Assembly: GCA_026986885.1 (NCBI GenBank)
Contig: JALSNT010000639.1
Coordinates: forward strand, 1 to 23,237
Length of the DNA: 23,237 nucleotides
Reading direction: 5' to 3'
From: Desulfobulbaceae bacterium
Lineage (GTDB): Bacteria > Desulfobacterota > Desulfobulbia > Desulfobulbales > Desulfobulbaceae
Shown here: piece after piece, positions 15,035 to 23,155 of the stretch
Layout: every line of letters starts with the position of its first letter
Position numbering within the stretch: the first letter of the stretch is position 1
The notes under the pieces: generated by a model
Told to the model about the DNA's origin: nothing
Databases searched by the model: none
The model's input: the letters and a program-made list of their open reading frames with translations, nothing else
Program-made: the position numbers and the translations under genes

Positions 15035-15661
15035 ATGGAGAACGTTCACAACATTTTTCCTCATCGTTTCCCTTCGATAGACAAAAAAAAGACAGCGTTA
15101 TTAATCATTGATGTTCAAAACGGGACGTTTAACGAGAAGGAAGAAAACAAAAGGCCGGAATTTTATCGACAGGCATCGGAAAAAACCATACCGAATATCC
15201 ACAGATTATTACACGTCTGCCGCAAGGTGGGTATGGAGGTAATCTATACGGTGATTGAAAGTCTCACCCTGGATGGCCGGGATCGCAGTCTTGATTATAA
15301 GTTGAGCGATTTTCATTTTCCGAAAGGGTGCTGGGAGTCACAGGTCATCCCCTCTCTTTCGCCTGGTGCGGACGAGATAATTCTACCAAAGACATCGTCA
15401 AGCCTGTTTAACTCCACGATTTTTGATTATGTATTAAAGAATATCGGCATCCAGCAAGTCATAGTGACGGGTTTTCTGACAGATCAATGTGTGGATCATA
15501 CCATTCGTGATGGAGCGGACCGAGGCTACCTGATGATTTGTGCAGCAGATGGTTGTGCCACAGAGAGCCGGGAACGACATGAACACGCTCTGGCCGCCTT
15601 TGGCGGATATTGCCGTGTCGCCATGGTAGAGGAGTTGATAAGCGAAATCGGTGTGCGTTGA
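15035..15661 (+). CDS. Isochorismatase-family cysteine hydrolase
   Basis: A 208-residue hydrolase with the family's catalytic triad: Asp in ALLIIDVQNGTF, Lys in IILPKTSSSLFNST and Cys in TGFLTDQCVDHTIRDGADRGY. Relatives split amides such as nicotinamide, N-carbamoylsarcosine and carbamoyl-type compounds. AAGGAG (15023-15028) lies 6 bases before ATG 15035, so this start is preferred over the frame start at 15002. It is the last gene of the operon, closed by a strong terminator, and probably frees ammonia or an amine from the imported compound or an intermediate. Confidence 0.9.
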   Translation: MENVHNIFPHRFPSIDKKKTALLIIDVQNGTFNEKEENKRPEFYRQASEKTIPNIHRLLHVCRKVGMEVIYTVIESLTLDGRDRSLDYKLSDFHFPKGCWESQVIPSLSPGADEIILPKTSSSLFNSTIFDYVLKNIGIQQVIVTGFLTDQCVDHTIRDGADRGYLMICAADGCATESRERHEHALAAFGGYCRVAMVEELISEIGVR

Positions 15662-15679
15662 CAGCGGCCGGATAAAAAC

Positions 15680-15715
15680 TTCCCTTGCGAGCAGAGGACG
15701 CAAGGGAAATTTTTT
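15680..15715. terminator. Bidirectional rho-independent terminator
   Basis: TTCCCTTGCG (15680-15689) and CGCAAGGGAA (15699-15708) form a perfect 10-base stem with a 9-base loop. Six T (15710-15715) follow on the + strand and GTTTTTA on the minus strand. It closes both the ABC/amidase operon and the convergent thi-purH operon. Confidence 0.93.
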
Positions 15716-15783
15716 ATGGCCGACGTTCATGTTTTGTTGTTCAGTTGCACAGGGTTGGAGATTAGCCTGAATAAATACGTGTG

Positions 15784-17073
15784 TCAGTGTTTAAACGAAC
15801 GCCGGCCGGTGAACATCATGGCCACCTGTGGATCGGCCTCGTTGCAGGCCTCAATGGAGGCATAGTCCCGCATGGAGCCACCTGCCTGGAGAATGGCGGT
15901 GATTCCCTGGGCAATGGCCACATCGGCAGCATCCCGGAAGGGAAAGAAGGCATCGGAAATCATGACCGACCCGGGCAGACCGGCCTTATCCTCTTTTACC
16001 TTGGCATCAATTTCTTCTTTGTCGGCAGCATCCCTTTTTCCCTGCTCCACTTGCAGGGCCAGGTCGGCGTAGGGGATGCCGAATTTGTCATAGCAGGTGA
16101 TATCGGCATACTTGATATAGGCCTTGTGAATGGCGATTTCAGCTACCCCGACCCGATCCTGCTCACCCGTTCCGATTCCGGTGGTACATCCGTCTTTCAC
16201 ATAGATAACAGAGTTTGACGTCACACCGTGTTCCACGGCCCAGCCAAAGATCATGTCGTCCAGTTCGCGCTGGGTCGGCTGCCGCTTGCAGGCATATTCC
16301 TTGCCTTTCCAGGTGGCGGTTGCCGGTTGCAGATCGGCGGGGGAACGGATGGAGTTAACTGCCGACTGTTGAACGATAATGCCGCCGTCAATGAGTGACT
16401 TGAAGTCCACAAAGCGAAATTTTTCAAAATCTGCCAGCCGGTTGATTTTGTCCATACGGATGACCCGCAGGTTTTTTGCTTTGGCCAGAATATTTAAAGT
16501 TCCCTCTTCAAATTCCGGGGCGCAGACTACTTCCAGATAATTCCGGCTCATCAGTTCGGCAGTTTCCCTGTCCACCGGTCTGCTCATGATGACGGCTCCG
16601 CCAAAGGCGGCAATCCGGTCGGTACGGTTGGCCTTGTTATAGGCATCAGCCAGAGTTTCACCTACCGCCGCGCCGCAGGGATTGTTATGCTTGAGGATGA
16701 CCGCCGCCGGTTTATCGACCAGATATTTGATAACGTTAAGGCCGTTATCGACATCGGTCAGGTTGATCTTACCCGGATGTTTGCCCACCTGCAGCATGTC
16801 ATCAACCGTAATGCCGGAAACCAGTGAATTGCCCGGTTTAATGAACTTGCAGTCACCAAGGACCAGGTTGCCGTTAACCAGTTCATAAAGGGCGGCCTCC
16901 TGGTCGGGGTTTTCACCGTAGCGCAGGCCACGTTCTTCCACTGTACCATCGGCAGTGGCAATGGCCCATGTTCGTTTGCGGTAAACCAGTGTCTGGTCAC
17001 CAAAGGAGATGCTCATCTCCATGGGGAAAGAATCACCCAAGATGGTGGTATACATTTTTTTTATGTCACTCAT
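15784..17073 (-). CDS. purH: AICAR transformylase (PurH lacking the IMP cyclohydrolase domain)
   Basis: Transfers a formyl group from 10-formyl-THF to AICAR to give FAICAR in purine synthesis. The 429-residue protein has LRYGENPDQEA (50-60) and the catalytic motif L-KHNNPCG (128-134), followed by the rest of the AICARFT_IMPCHase fold. Standard bifunctional PurH is about 510-530 residues with an N-terminal MGS-like cyclohydrolase domain. That domain is absent, so the final ring closure must be done by another protein. GGAGGG lies 7 bases before ATG 17073. It follows thiH by 64 bases on the same strand and ends at the bidirectional terminator. Confidence 0.9.
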   Translation of the reverse strand: MSDIKKMYTTILGDSFPMEMSISFGDQTLVYRKRTWAIATADGTVEERGLRYGENPDQEAALYELVNGNLVLGDCKFIKPGNSLVSGITVDDMLQVGKHPGKINLTDVDNGLNVIKYLVDKPAAVILKHNNPCGAAVGETLADAYNKANRTDRIAAFGGAVIMSRPVDRETAELMSRNYLEVVCAPEFEEGTLNILAKAKNLRVIRMDKINRLADFEKFRFVDFKSLIDGGIIVQQSAVNSIRSPADLQPATATWKGKEYACKRQPTQRELDDMIFGWAVEHGVTSNSVIYVKDGCTTGIGTGEQDRVGVAEIAIHKAYIKYADITCYDKFGIPYADLALQVEQGKRDAADKEEIDAKVKEDKAGLPGSVMISDAFFPFRDAADVAIAQGITAILQAGGSMRDYASIEACNEADPQVAMMFTGRRSFKH

Positions 17074-17137
17074 TGGATCCCTCCAGGGTTCATGTTATGA
17101 AAAAGATTTTTTTGTTCGTTTGATTAAAAAGTTGAAT

Positions 17138-18250
17138 TTAGGGAAAAGATTGAAATTCCCTGTCCCAGTCCTTGCAGACCGGGTCGAAACCTTTATTTTG
17201 TATAATTTTACACACTTCATCAATGGTTCTATGGTCACCGACGGAAAACTGCTCACCATCGTGCTCGTCAGATGAATAACCGCCGGGCGCTGTACAGGAA
17301 CCGGCTGAGTACCTGGTGGGACCAAGGCCAAGCATGCCGTTACGGTATCTGGCCTCTTCCCGGGTGGAGAGAATCAGGCCGACATCAGGGTCAAAGATAC
17401 GCAGGGCAAACATGAGCTGACTTAAGTTTTTCTCCGTTACATTGACCAGCGGTTCAAATGCTCCGGCTGCAGGCCGCAGGCGCGGAAAACTGACGGTGAA
17501 GTTGGTCTGCCAGAACTGTTTTCTCAACCATTGCAGATGGATGCCCAGGGCCATGCCCTCGGCACGCCAGTGGGACAGGCCAAGCAGCGCGCCGATACCG
17601 ATTTCCCGCATACCGGCAGCGGCGGCCCGGGCAGGAGTATTGATTCGATAGTCATAATCGCATTTTTTACCGGCCAGATGGACCTGTTTGTAGATCTTCC
17701 GGTCATAGGTTTCCTGGTAGACGGCAACCGCCGTAACTCCTGCCCGGAAGAGTTGCGCATATTCCTCCTGTTCCAGGGGCTGTACCTCAATTGACAGGGC
17801 GGCGAATTTGTCTTTTAGGCGCAGGACAACTTCTTCCAGATAGTCCACGCCTGCTTTGGCCGGTGCCTCACCCGTGACCAGGAGAACATGCTTAAAGCCG
17901 CGCTCTTTGAGAATGTCGGCTTCGCGTATGGCTTCGTCTATCGTTAGTTTTTTTCTGGGGATGGCATTGTCGGCTGCAAAACCGCAATAGGCACAGCGAT
18001 TGATACAGAAATTGGAGAGGTAGAGCGGTGCAAATATCTGGGTGGTCTTGCCGAAGCGCATGGCCGTCAGCTCACGGGAGCGGGCAGCCATTTGCGGCAG
18101 AAATTCTTCCGCCGCCGGAGAGAGCAGGGCGGCTAAGTCGTTCAGGGTACAAGTTCGGCTGTCCAGGGCGGTTTCTACGTCTGTGGAGGTGGCCGCCTGG
18201 ATTTGGTCCGTTAGCCCTGAAAAATTCTCAATGTGAAAAGATGCCTGCAT
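17138..18250 (-). CDS. thiH: 2-iminoacetate synthase ThiH (radical SAM)
   Basis: Cleaves tyrosine to dehydroglycine and p-cresol to supply the thiazole moiety of thiamine under anaerobic conditions. The 370-residue protein has the radical-SAM cluster motif C82-INR-C86-AY-C89 in APLYLSNFCINRCAYCGFAA and the ThiH/BATS-type C-terminal region (MLGLGPTRYSAGSCTAPGGY). Using ThiH rather than the oxygen-dependent ThiO fits an anaerobe. It starts 4 bases after the thiG stop, so they are co-translated. Confidence 0.95.
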   Translation of the reverse strand: MQASFHIENFSGLTDQIQAATSTDVETALDSRTCTLNDLAALLSPAAEEFLPQMAARSRELTAMRFGKTTQIFAPLYLSNFCINRCAYCGFAADNAIPRKKLTIDEAIREADILKERGFKHVLLVTGEAPAKAGVDYLEEVVLRLKDKFAALSIEVQPLEQEEYAQLFRAGVTAVAVYQETYDRKIYKQVHLAGKKCDYDYRINTPARAAAAGMREIGIGALLGLSHWRAEGMALGIHLQWLRKQFWQTNFTVSFPRLRPAAGAFEPLVNVTEKNLSQLMFALRIFDPDVGLILSTREEARYRNGMLGLGPTRYSAGSCTAPGGYSSDEHDGEQFSVGDHRTIDEVCKIIQNKGFDPVCKDWDREFQSFP

Positions 18251-18254
18251 GAGA

Positions 18255-19040
18255 TTATTCTTCGATGAAGTTTAAGGATTCACCGATAAATCCCCTTTGC
18301 GGAGAGGAGGCTCTGGTTGAGGTTGAACTGGCTCCCAATCCTGCGGCAAATCCCTGACGACCGGCCTGTACCGCCTGTTTAAAGGCCGCGGCCATGCGGA
18401 TCGGATCATCGGCAATGGCGATGGCCGTATTGACAAGCACCGCGTCCGCTCCCATTTCCATGGCCTGGGCCGCGTGGGAAGGGGCGCCGATTCCGGCATC
18501 AACCACCACCGGTACCCGGGCCTGTTCAATGATGATGGCCACCTGCAGGGCGGTCTGGATGCCCTGGTTTGTACCAATGGGCGCACCCAGGGGCATGACG
18601 GCGGCTACCCCCGCATCCTGCAAACGCAGAGCGAGAACAGGATCAGCGTTTATATAGGGAAGAACAATAAAGTCGTCTTTGACCAGTTGTGCAGCGGCCT
18701 TCAGGGTATCAACGGGATCGGGCAACAGGGTACGCGGGTCGGGAGTGACTTCAAGTTTCAGCCAGCGGCTTCCGGAGGCAGCCCTGGCCAGATGGGCCAG
18801 GCGAACAGCCTCGTCTGCATTACGGGCACCGGATGTGTTGGGCAGAAAATGGATTTTATCCCTGTCCAAATGGCTCATGATGTCGTCATCCGGATTTTCC
18901 AGGTCAACACGCCGTAAGGCTACCGTCACCATTTGCGCTTCCGAGGCCGCAATGGCATGTTCCATAACGGTTGCCGAAGAAAATTTACCGGTACCGACAA
19001 AGAGACGTGAGGAAAATTCGGTTCCTGCTATGGTCAGCAT
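18255..19040 (-). CDS. thiG: Thiazole synthase ThiG
   Basis: Forms the thiazole phosphate ring from 1-deoxy-xylulose-5-phosphate, dehydroglycine and ThiS thiocarboxylate. The 261-residue TIM-barrel protein shows [12 protein letters not shown] (11-22), [18 protein letters not shown] (65-82), the Schiff-base lysine K95 in [10 protein letters not shown], and [23 protein letters not shown] 19040 is chosen over TTG 19058 because GGAGGGG lies just upstream. That ribosome binding site is formed by the final codons of thiS. The C-terminus reads [24 protein letters not shown]. Confidence 0.96.
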   Translation of the reverse strand: MLTIAGTEFSSRLFVGTGKFSSATVMEHAIAASEAQMVTVALRRVDLENPDDDIMSHLDRDKIHFLPNTSGARNADEAVRLAHLARAASGSRWLKLEVTPDPRTLLPDPVDTLKAAAQLVKDDFIVLPYINADPVLALRLQDAGVAAVMPLGAPIGTNQGIQTALQVAIIIEQARVPVVVDAGIGAPSHAAQAMEMGADAVLVNTAIAIADDPIRMAAAFKQAVQAGRQGFAAGLGASSTSTRASSPQRGFIGESLNFIEE

Positions 19041-19041
19041 T

Positions 19042-19242
19042 TTACCCCCCTCCGACAAAACGAATCAGTTCCACCTGGTCGCCCTGGGAAAGCTTGAGGG
19101 TCGCATACTGATCACGATCAATTATTTTTTGATTAATTTCAGCAACAACGGAATCAGCAGGCAGGCCCAAATCCTCAAGCAGCCCGCCAAGGGTCTTGCC
19201 CTGGTCAATCTCCTGTTGTCTGCCGTTACATACTATGTGCAC
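19042..19242 (-). CDS. thiS: Sulfur carrier protein ThiS
   Basis: A 66-residue beta-grasp protein carrying sulfur as a C-terminal thiocarboxylate for thiazole synthesis. It starts [15 protein letters not shown] and ends IRFVGGG, so the required C-terminal Gly-Gly is present. The start is GTG at 19242, and the only AGGA-like site lies about 14 bases upstream, so initiation may be weak. One base separates its stop from the thiG start. A 125-base gap lies between thiF and thiS, with no TPP riboswitch recognised. Confidence 0.92.
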   Translation of the reverse strand: MHIVCNGRQQEIDQGKTLGGLLEDLGLPADSVVAEINQKIIDRDQYATLKLSQGDQVELIRFVGGG

Positions 19243-19367
19243 AGTGCTGTTTTATTCCTGAATGGGTCGATAGTTTATCTGTTTTGCGGCTTGTTTGATA
19301 TGCGGGGTTAATCATAATCGGAACCGGACAGGTTGCCAATACTGAAAAGAGGAAAGATGATGAAAGG

Positions 19368-20174
19368 CTATGCGTTTTTGTCCATGCCTCCAATCAAACG
19401 CACCACCTGGTTTGCCTGGTGGTGGGCGGCAATCCCGACTCTCGGCGCCAAGAGACCGGTGTTATTTTTTGCCTCCGTTACCCTGTCGCCGACAATATAG
19501 ACGCCGGCTTTTATCTTTGTACAGGAAATGGTATTTCCGTCACCATACCCGGCAACCCCGGATGAGCCGACATAACCGGCACGGGGAAGATGTTGCAGTG
19601 TTGTTCGCATTGCCGTTGCCTTCATCGTCGGATCATCGAAACATTCCACCAGCACATCAACGCCGGCGAACAGTTCAGGAATATTTTTTTCGGTGAGTCT
19701 GTTTTCAATGGTGCTGATGCTGACAAAGGGATTGACCCGGACCATGGTTTTTTTCAGGGCTGCGGTTTTTTTCATGCCGATCTGGTCGATAAAATAGTGC
19801 TGCCGGTGAATATTGCTGAGCACTACCACGTCATGGTCGGCTAAAATTAATTTACCGATGCCGATCTTGGCAAGACTGACGGCCACCACCGACCCCAGAC
19901 CCCCAAGGCCCATGATGCCGACGACCGCTTTTCGAAGCCGTTGTTGCAGGTCCCTGCCATGCCTGGCCTCAAGGGTTGTCCGCATGTCAAGGGCCGATGG
20001 AATTTCACCGGTTTTGATCAGGCTGCAGATATCGTTATCCTGCAGCAGAGAATCACGGGCAGCAGGTGTTCCGTTTAACACCAGGATATCGGCACCCGGT
20101 TTCAGCCGGTCGGCAAGTTCGCCCAGTCGCATTCCTTCGGAAAACGGATATGGCTGTTCGTTGATGATTATCAT
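19368..20174 (-). CDS. thiF: ThiS adenylyltransferase ThiF (with N-terminal ThiS-like domain)
   Basis: Activates ThiS by adenylating its C-terminal glycine. The 268-residue protein has a ThiS-like beta-grasp region (about 1-62, MIIINEQPYPFSEGMRLGEL) without a terminal Gly-Gly. The E1-like nucleotide fold follows, VGIMGLGGLGSVVAVSLA (85-102), with the LADHDVVVLSNIHRQHYF segment that carries the catalytic Arg and Gln. This layout matches the ThiF family-2 type found in anaerobes. The zinc-binding Cys pairs of E. coli ThiF are not seen. It starts 4 bases after the glmU-like stop, so the two are one transcript. Confidence 0.9.
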   Translation of the reverse strand: MIIINEQPYPFSEGMRLGELADRLKPGADILVLNGTPAARDSLLQDNDICSLIKTGEIPSALDMRTTLEARHGRDLQQRLRKAVVGIMGLGGLGSVVAVSLAKIGIGKLILADHDVVVLSNIHRQHYFIDQIGMKKTAALKKTMVRVNPFVSISTIENRLTEKNIPELFAGVDVLVECFDDPTMKATAMRTTLQHLPRAGYVGSSGVAGYGDGNTISCTKIKAGVYIVGDRVTEAKNNTGLLAPRVGIAAHHQANQVVRLIGGMDKNA

Positions 20175-20178
20175 GGCG

Positions 20179-21189
20179 TCAGCCCACCCGATAAGTCAAC
20201 GGTGGAATATGTTCTTCATCATCAATGGTACAGTTATGGAGAACGGAGCCTGCGCCGATGACGGCACGATCGCCGAGCCGGGCTTTATGGACCACAACTC
20301 CTGTTTCGAGAAGTGCTGTTCCGCCAATGGTTGAGCCGCCGGTGATGCGGGCGCTGCCGTTAATAACAGTGTCTTTGCCGATGCTGCAGCCTGGTTCTAT
20401 CAGGATGGTTTCCGGGGAATACATGGTCACACCGCTGAGCATGAGTCGGCGGTTATGCCGCATCTGCAGCTCAAAGTGGGCCTGGGCCAGCTCCACCCGG
20501 GAGTTTACGCCCAGCACATCAATGGGTTCTGAATGGAGAAATTTGTGGACCTTTTTGTGCCTGCTGCCGGCTATGGATATAATATCGGTGAGATAGACCT
20601 CACCTTGACTGTTGTCTGTGCCTACCTGTTGCAGGGCCTGGAAAAGAAAATCACGCTGGACAAGGTAGATGCCCGTGTTTATTTCCCTGATTTGCTGTTG
20701 TTTTTCATCGGCATCCTTCTGCTCGACAATTTTCAGAATATTGCCCTGGTCATCACTGATAACCCGGCCGTACCCAAAGGGATTCGCCGGCATTGTGGTC
20801 ATAAGGGTAATAACCGCATCGGATCGGTTATGAGAGGCAATCATTTCCTGCAGGGTCTGCGAGCGGATAAGCGGCGTGTCCCCGCACAGGATCATAACCT
20901 GGTTGCTCTCTTTGCAGGCGTCTCCGGCACAGAGGACGGCGTGGCCGGTGCCAAGCTGCTCTTCCTGGATAACCGGGATATGGGGATAATGAGCAAGAGA
21001 GGACAGGACTTTTTCGCGCTGATGGCCGACAATGACGGCAATTTTTTTAATGTCGGCACCGGTTACCGCATCAAGAACATGATGGAGCATGGGCTTGAAA
21101 AATACCTCGTGCAGGACCTTTGCGCGTTCTGATTTCATGCGGGTTCCCTTGCCGGCGGCAAGAATAACGGCGATGGTGTTCCTGTTCAT
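20179..21189 (-). CDS. Shortened GlmU-like UDP-GlcNAc pyrophosphorylase (acetyltransferase domain mostly absent)
   Basis: A 336-residue protein. The N-terminal nucleotidyltransferase has the signature LAAGKGTRMKSERAKVLHEV (10-29), QLGTGHAVLCAGDACK and MILCGDTPLIR. From about 250 a short left-handed beta-helix begins (SPETILIEPGCSIGKDTVIN, then GSARITGGSTIGGTALLETG) but stops after roughly four coils. GlmU is normally about 450-460 residues, and the acetyltransferase active site lies in the missing part. The uridylyltransferase step (GlcNAc-1-P to UDP-GlcNAc) should remain, while acetylation needs another enzyme. The end runs directly into thiF, so a natural short form is more likely than a recent break. 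AGGA lies 8 bases before the ATG. Confidence 0.88.
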   Translation of the reverse strand: MNRNTIAVILAAGKGTRMKSERAKVLHEVFFKPMLHHVLDAVTGADIKKIAVIVGHQREKVLSSLAHYPHIPVIQEEQLGTGHAVLCAGDACKESNQVMILCGDTPLIRSQTLQEMIASHNRSDAVITLMTTMPANPFGYGRVISDDQGNILKIVEQKDADEKQQQIREINTGIYLVQRDFLFQALQQVGTDNSQGEVYLTDIISIAGSRHKKVHKFLHSEPIDVLGVNSRVELAQAHFELQMRHNRRLMLSGVTMYSPETILIEPGCSIGKDTVINGSARITGGSTIGGTALLETGVVVHKARLGDRAVIGAGSVLHNCTIDDEEHIPPLTYRVG

Positions 21190-21262
21190 GGTGGTTGTCC
21201 TGTTCTTTTAAGGAGAGAGGATTGGGATATTGTAGCCAATCATGGCGGTGAGGGCAAGTTGT

Positions 21263-22198
21263 TCAGGTGCGGTAAATTTTTTCCATCTGTTTGATCTCCT
21301 CGGTAAGCCGTATTCGCAACCGTTTCGGACGAAGAATTTCAGCCCCGGCCCCGAATTGCAGCACTTTCATAATCAGCTCCCGGTCATCATTAATGGGCAG
21401 GATGAGGTGGATTCCGTCTTTTTTTCTGATGATTTTCTGCTCGGCATGCCATATCTGGTGCCGGACTATTTCCGCCGCCGTACCGGTGAATTTAATGGTT
21501 GCCCTGGTGGTCACCGGTCCCTTGAAGATACCAAAACTTGCCCGCAGCCAGTCATCGTTGTCCGGTAATTTCCGCTCTACCCGAGACGACAACGCCTGTG
21601 CTTTCTGCATGCGAGCCAGGTGGAACAGGCGGCGATCTTCCTTGTCCGTACACCAGGCGAGCAGATACCAGCGGCCCTGGTAGTTGACCAGCTTAAGGGG
21701 ATCAACTGTGCGTTTGCTTTTGCGACCGGTTGCCGATCGATAGGTGATCTGCAGTTGCCGTCGTTCCCTGAGAGTGGCAAGTACTGTTTTGAATATTTCT
21801 TTATCGATCAGCTCCTTTTCCACCCATTCACAGTATACCAGATCAGCCATATTCCGCCTGCCGGGAAAGAGTACCTCCCGCAGATGGTTTTTTATTTCCG
21901 CAAGTTCGGGCAGCTCAGCCAGACCGGATTCCTCAGCCATATTACCGAGCAGACCCAGGATCAGGGTTATGGCCGGACTATTCTCAAAGGGGAGGTTGAA
22001 GTCGTTACGTGTATAGTAAAAGCCGTTTTTCTTAGTGTCAAACTGCAACGGCGCCAGAAGGCGTTCGCGCAGGTAGGCGATATCCCGGTGGGCGGTGGCC
22101 TGGGAGATTTCAAATTCACGGATGAGGTGGCTGGTGTTGGGATACCGGTCTGTTTTTATTTGAGTATGGAAATAATAGATACGTTCAAGGATAGACAT
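21263..22198 (-). CDS. WYL-domain transcriptional regulator (HTH plus WYL)
   Basis: A 311-residue regulator. The N-terminal helix-turn-helix reads NTSHLIREFEISQATAHRDI (about 21-40). A C-terminal WYL domain follows (LQITYRSATGRKSKR, then VDPLKLVNYQGRWYLLAWCT), with a WCX-type tail near 240-311. WYL proteins bind nucleic acid or nucleotide ligands and control many systems, including DNA-damage and defence genes. No defence gene is adjacent here. It lies 73 bases upstream of the glmU-like gene on the same strand and may head that operon. It is also divergent from the unknown 22402 gene, another candidate target. Confidence 0.88.
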   Translation of the reverse strand: MSILERIYYFHTQIKTDRYPNTSHLIREFEISQATAHRDIAYLRERLLAPLQFDTKKNGFYYTRNDFNLPFENSPAITLILGLLGNMAEESGLAELPELAEIKNHLREVLFPGRRNMADLVYCEWVEKELIDKEIFKTVLATLRERRQLQITYRSATGRKSKRTVDPLKLVNYQGRWYLLAWCTDKEDRRLFHLARMQKAQALSSRVERKLPDNDDWLRASFGIFKGPVTTRATIKFTGTAAEIVRHQIWHAEQKIIRKKDGIHLILPINDDRELIMKVLQFGAGAEILRPKRLRIRLTEEIKQMEKIYRT

Positions 22199-22401
22199 TT
22201 GTTTACCTGGTTGAGTTTATGTATTTTTGCGTATCCGTATGCGTCTGTTTTCGATCTTTTATGAAAAAAAGTTAAAAAAACTAAAAAAAATGCAGGGACT
22301 GTCGCTATATGACAGACCACCTCTGGTAGAGTCAAGGAAAATAATGAAAAGAGCCTGGTTTATCAGAACCGGCTTTGTTCTCTACAACCCGAGGAGGTCC
22401 C

Positions 22402-22758
22402 ATGGAATACAAGATGATTATCCGGCAGACGTTGTTTGGTTTCAGTCAGCGAAAAAACGGTAAGTTAAAACTTCGTTCCGTCAGGTTTCTACGAACAAGT
22501 GTTATGCAGAAAAAGGGCGAACACCTTCTGGTCAGCAATGGCGGCAGACTGGAATGTTTTATCTCGGGAAAGACCCCGATTGCCCGGTTATCCAGGGAAC
22601 AGTTTCGTTTTGTTATCAAGGCCGCCCGCTTTTTCGGCTGTCTTCCCGATCAGAAAAATCTGCCCGTCTGGTTATGGGCCGGGGATGACCGCATTCCAGG
22701 GGGTATGCCTGTATCAGGCAGGAAAGTAAGACCGGCTGCGGCTGTCGTCGGTTATTAA
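22402..22758 (+). CDS. Unrecognised 118-residue protein divergent from the WYL regulator
   Basis: ATG 22402 follows a strong GAGGAGG (22391-22397) at a spacing of 4, which argues that the frame is translated. The product begins MEYKMIIRQTLFGFSQRKNG, is basic and has no signal peptide or membrane segment. Motif-like stretches include GEHLLVSNGGRLECF and LSREQFRFVIKAARFFGCL. I do not recognise a family. About 200 bases separate it from the divergent WYL regulator, which may control it. Another short frame with its own ribosome binding site (22344-22463) overlaps the start. Confidence 0.6.
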   Translation: MEYKMIIRQTLFGFSQRKNGKLKLRSVRFLRTSVMQKKGEHLLVSNGGRLECFISGKTPIARLSREQFRFVIKAARFFGCLPDQKNLPVWLWAGDDRIPGGMPVSGRKVRPAAAVVGY

Positions 22759-22760
22759 GT

Positions 22761-22792
22761 AAAAAAATCCCGAACAGCGACCTGCCCGGGAT
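22761..22792 (-). terminator. Rho-independent terminator, minus strand
   Basis: Read on the minus strand, ATCCCG and CGGGAT pair around a 14-base loop (22767-22792), followed by seven T (22767-22761). It lies just past the stop of the 118-residue gene and is oriented to end the decayed vWA gene on the minus strand. The stem is only 6 base pairs. Confidence 0.5.
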
Positions 22793-22851
22793 GAAATATC
22801 ATGATCAAAAGAAGAATAAGGCCGGAGCAGGTAACCTTAATTTAGAGGCTA

Positions 22852-23155
22852 TTATCTGTCGAGCAGCAGGGCGATTGCAACCAGCCGGATAAATTCCGCC
22901 CAATAACCATCGTCATCTCTACCCCGCGCCTGTTTTGCAAGGCTGAATATCTGGTCATAATCAAAGGCGTCTGTAAATTTTGATTTTTCAAACAGCATAC
23001 CGAAACCGGCAACCGCAACGGCAAAACGAAAATCATCACTTGTCTGCGCAAGCGATGTCTGGTTATCCCCAATTACCCGGTTGATGAGAATGGATCGTTC
23101 ACTTTGTAATGGTGTCGGTCATTTCCTTCACCATGATCTTTGTTGCCTCCAGCAT
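22852..23155 (-). pseudogene. Decayed C-terminal remnant of a YfbK-like von Willebrand factor A protein
   Basis: The minus-strand frame from 23118 to the stop at 22852 reads AQTSDDFRFAVAVAGFGMLF, then SKFTDAFDYDQIFSLAKQAR, and ends YWAEFIRLVAIALLLDR. I recognise this as the C-terminal domain (DUF3520 type) of YfbK/Ca-activated-channel-like vWA proteins. It has no ATG, GTG or TTG before FGM. Directly upstream in another frame, 23155-23099 reads LEATKIMVKEMTDTITK and stops. This resembles the earlier segment E-A-x-K-x-x-V-x-E-M-x-x-T-[LI] of the same family. The gene seems to have lost over 100 residues between the two parts and shifted frame. Further 5' parts lie beyond the window or are lost. 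Confidence 0.7.

Noticed and set aside
15781..16218. 145-residue plus-strand frame at the purH end
   Set aside because: It lies wholly within the purH coding region on the opposite strand and resembles no protein.
19243..19367. TPP riboswitch between thiF and thiS
   Set aside because: No CTGAGA or ACC-C-TTGAACCTGAT-like conserved core was found on the minus strand.
22842..23072. 76-residue minus-strand frame near the right end
   Set aside because: It is in a different frame from the recognisable vWA fragment at the same place, which explains the sequence better.
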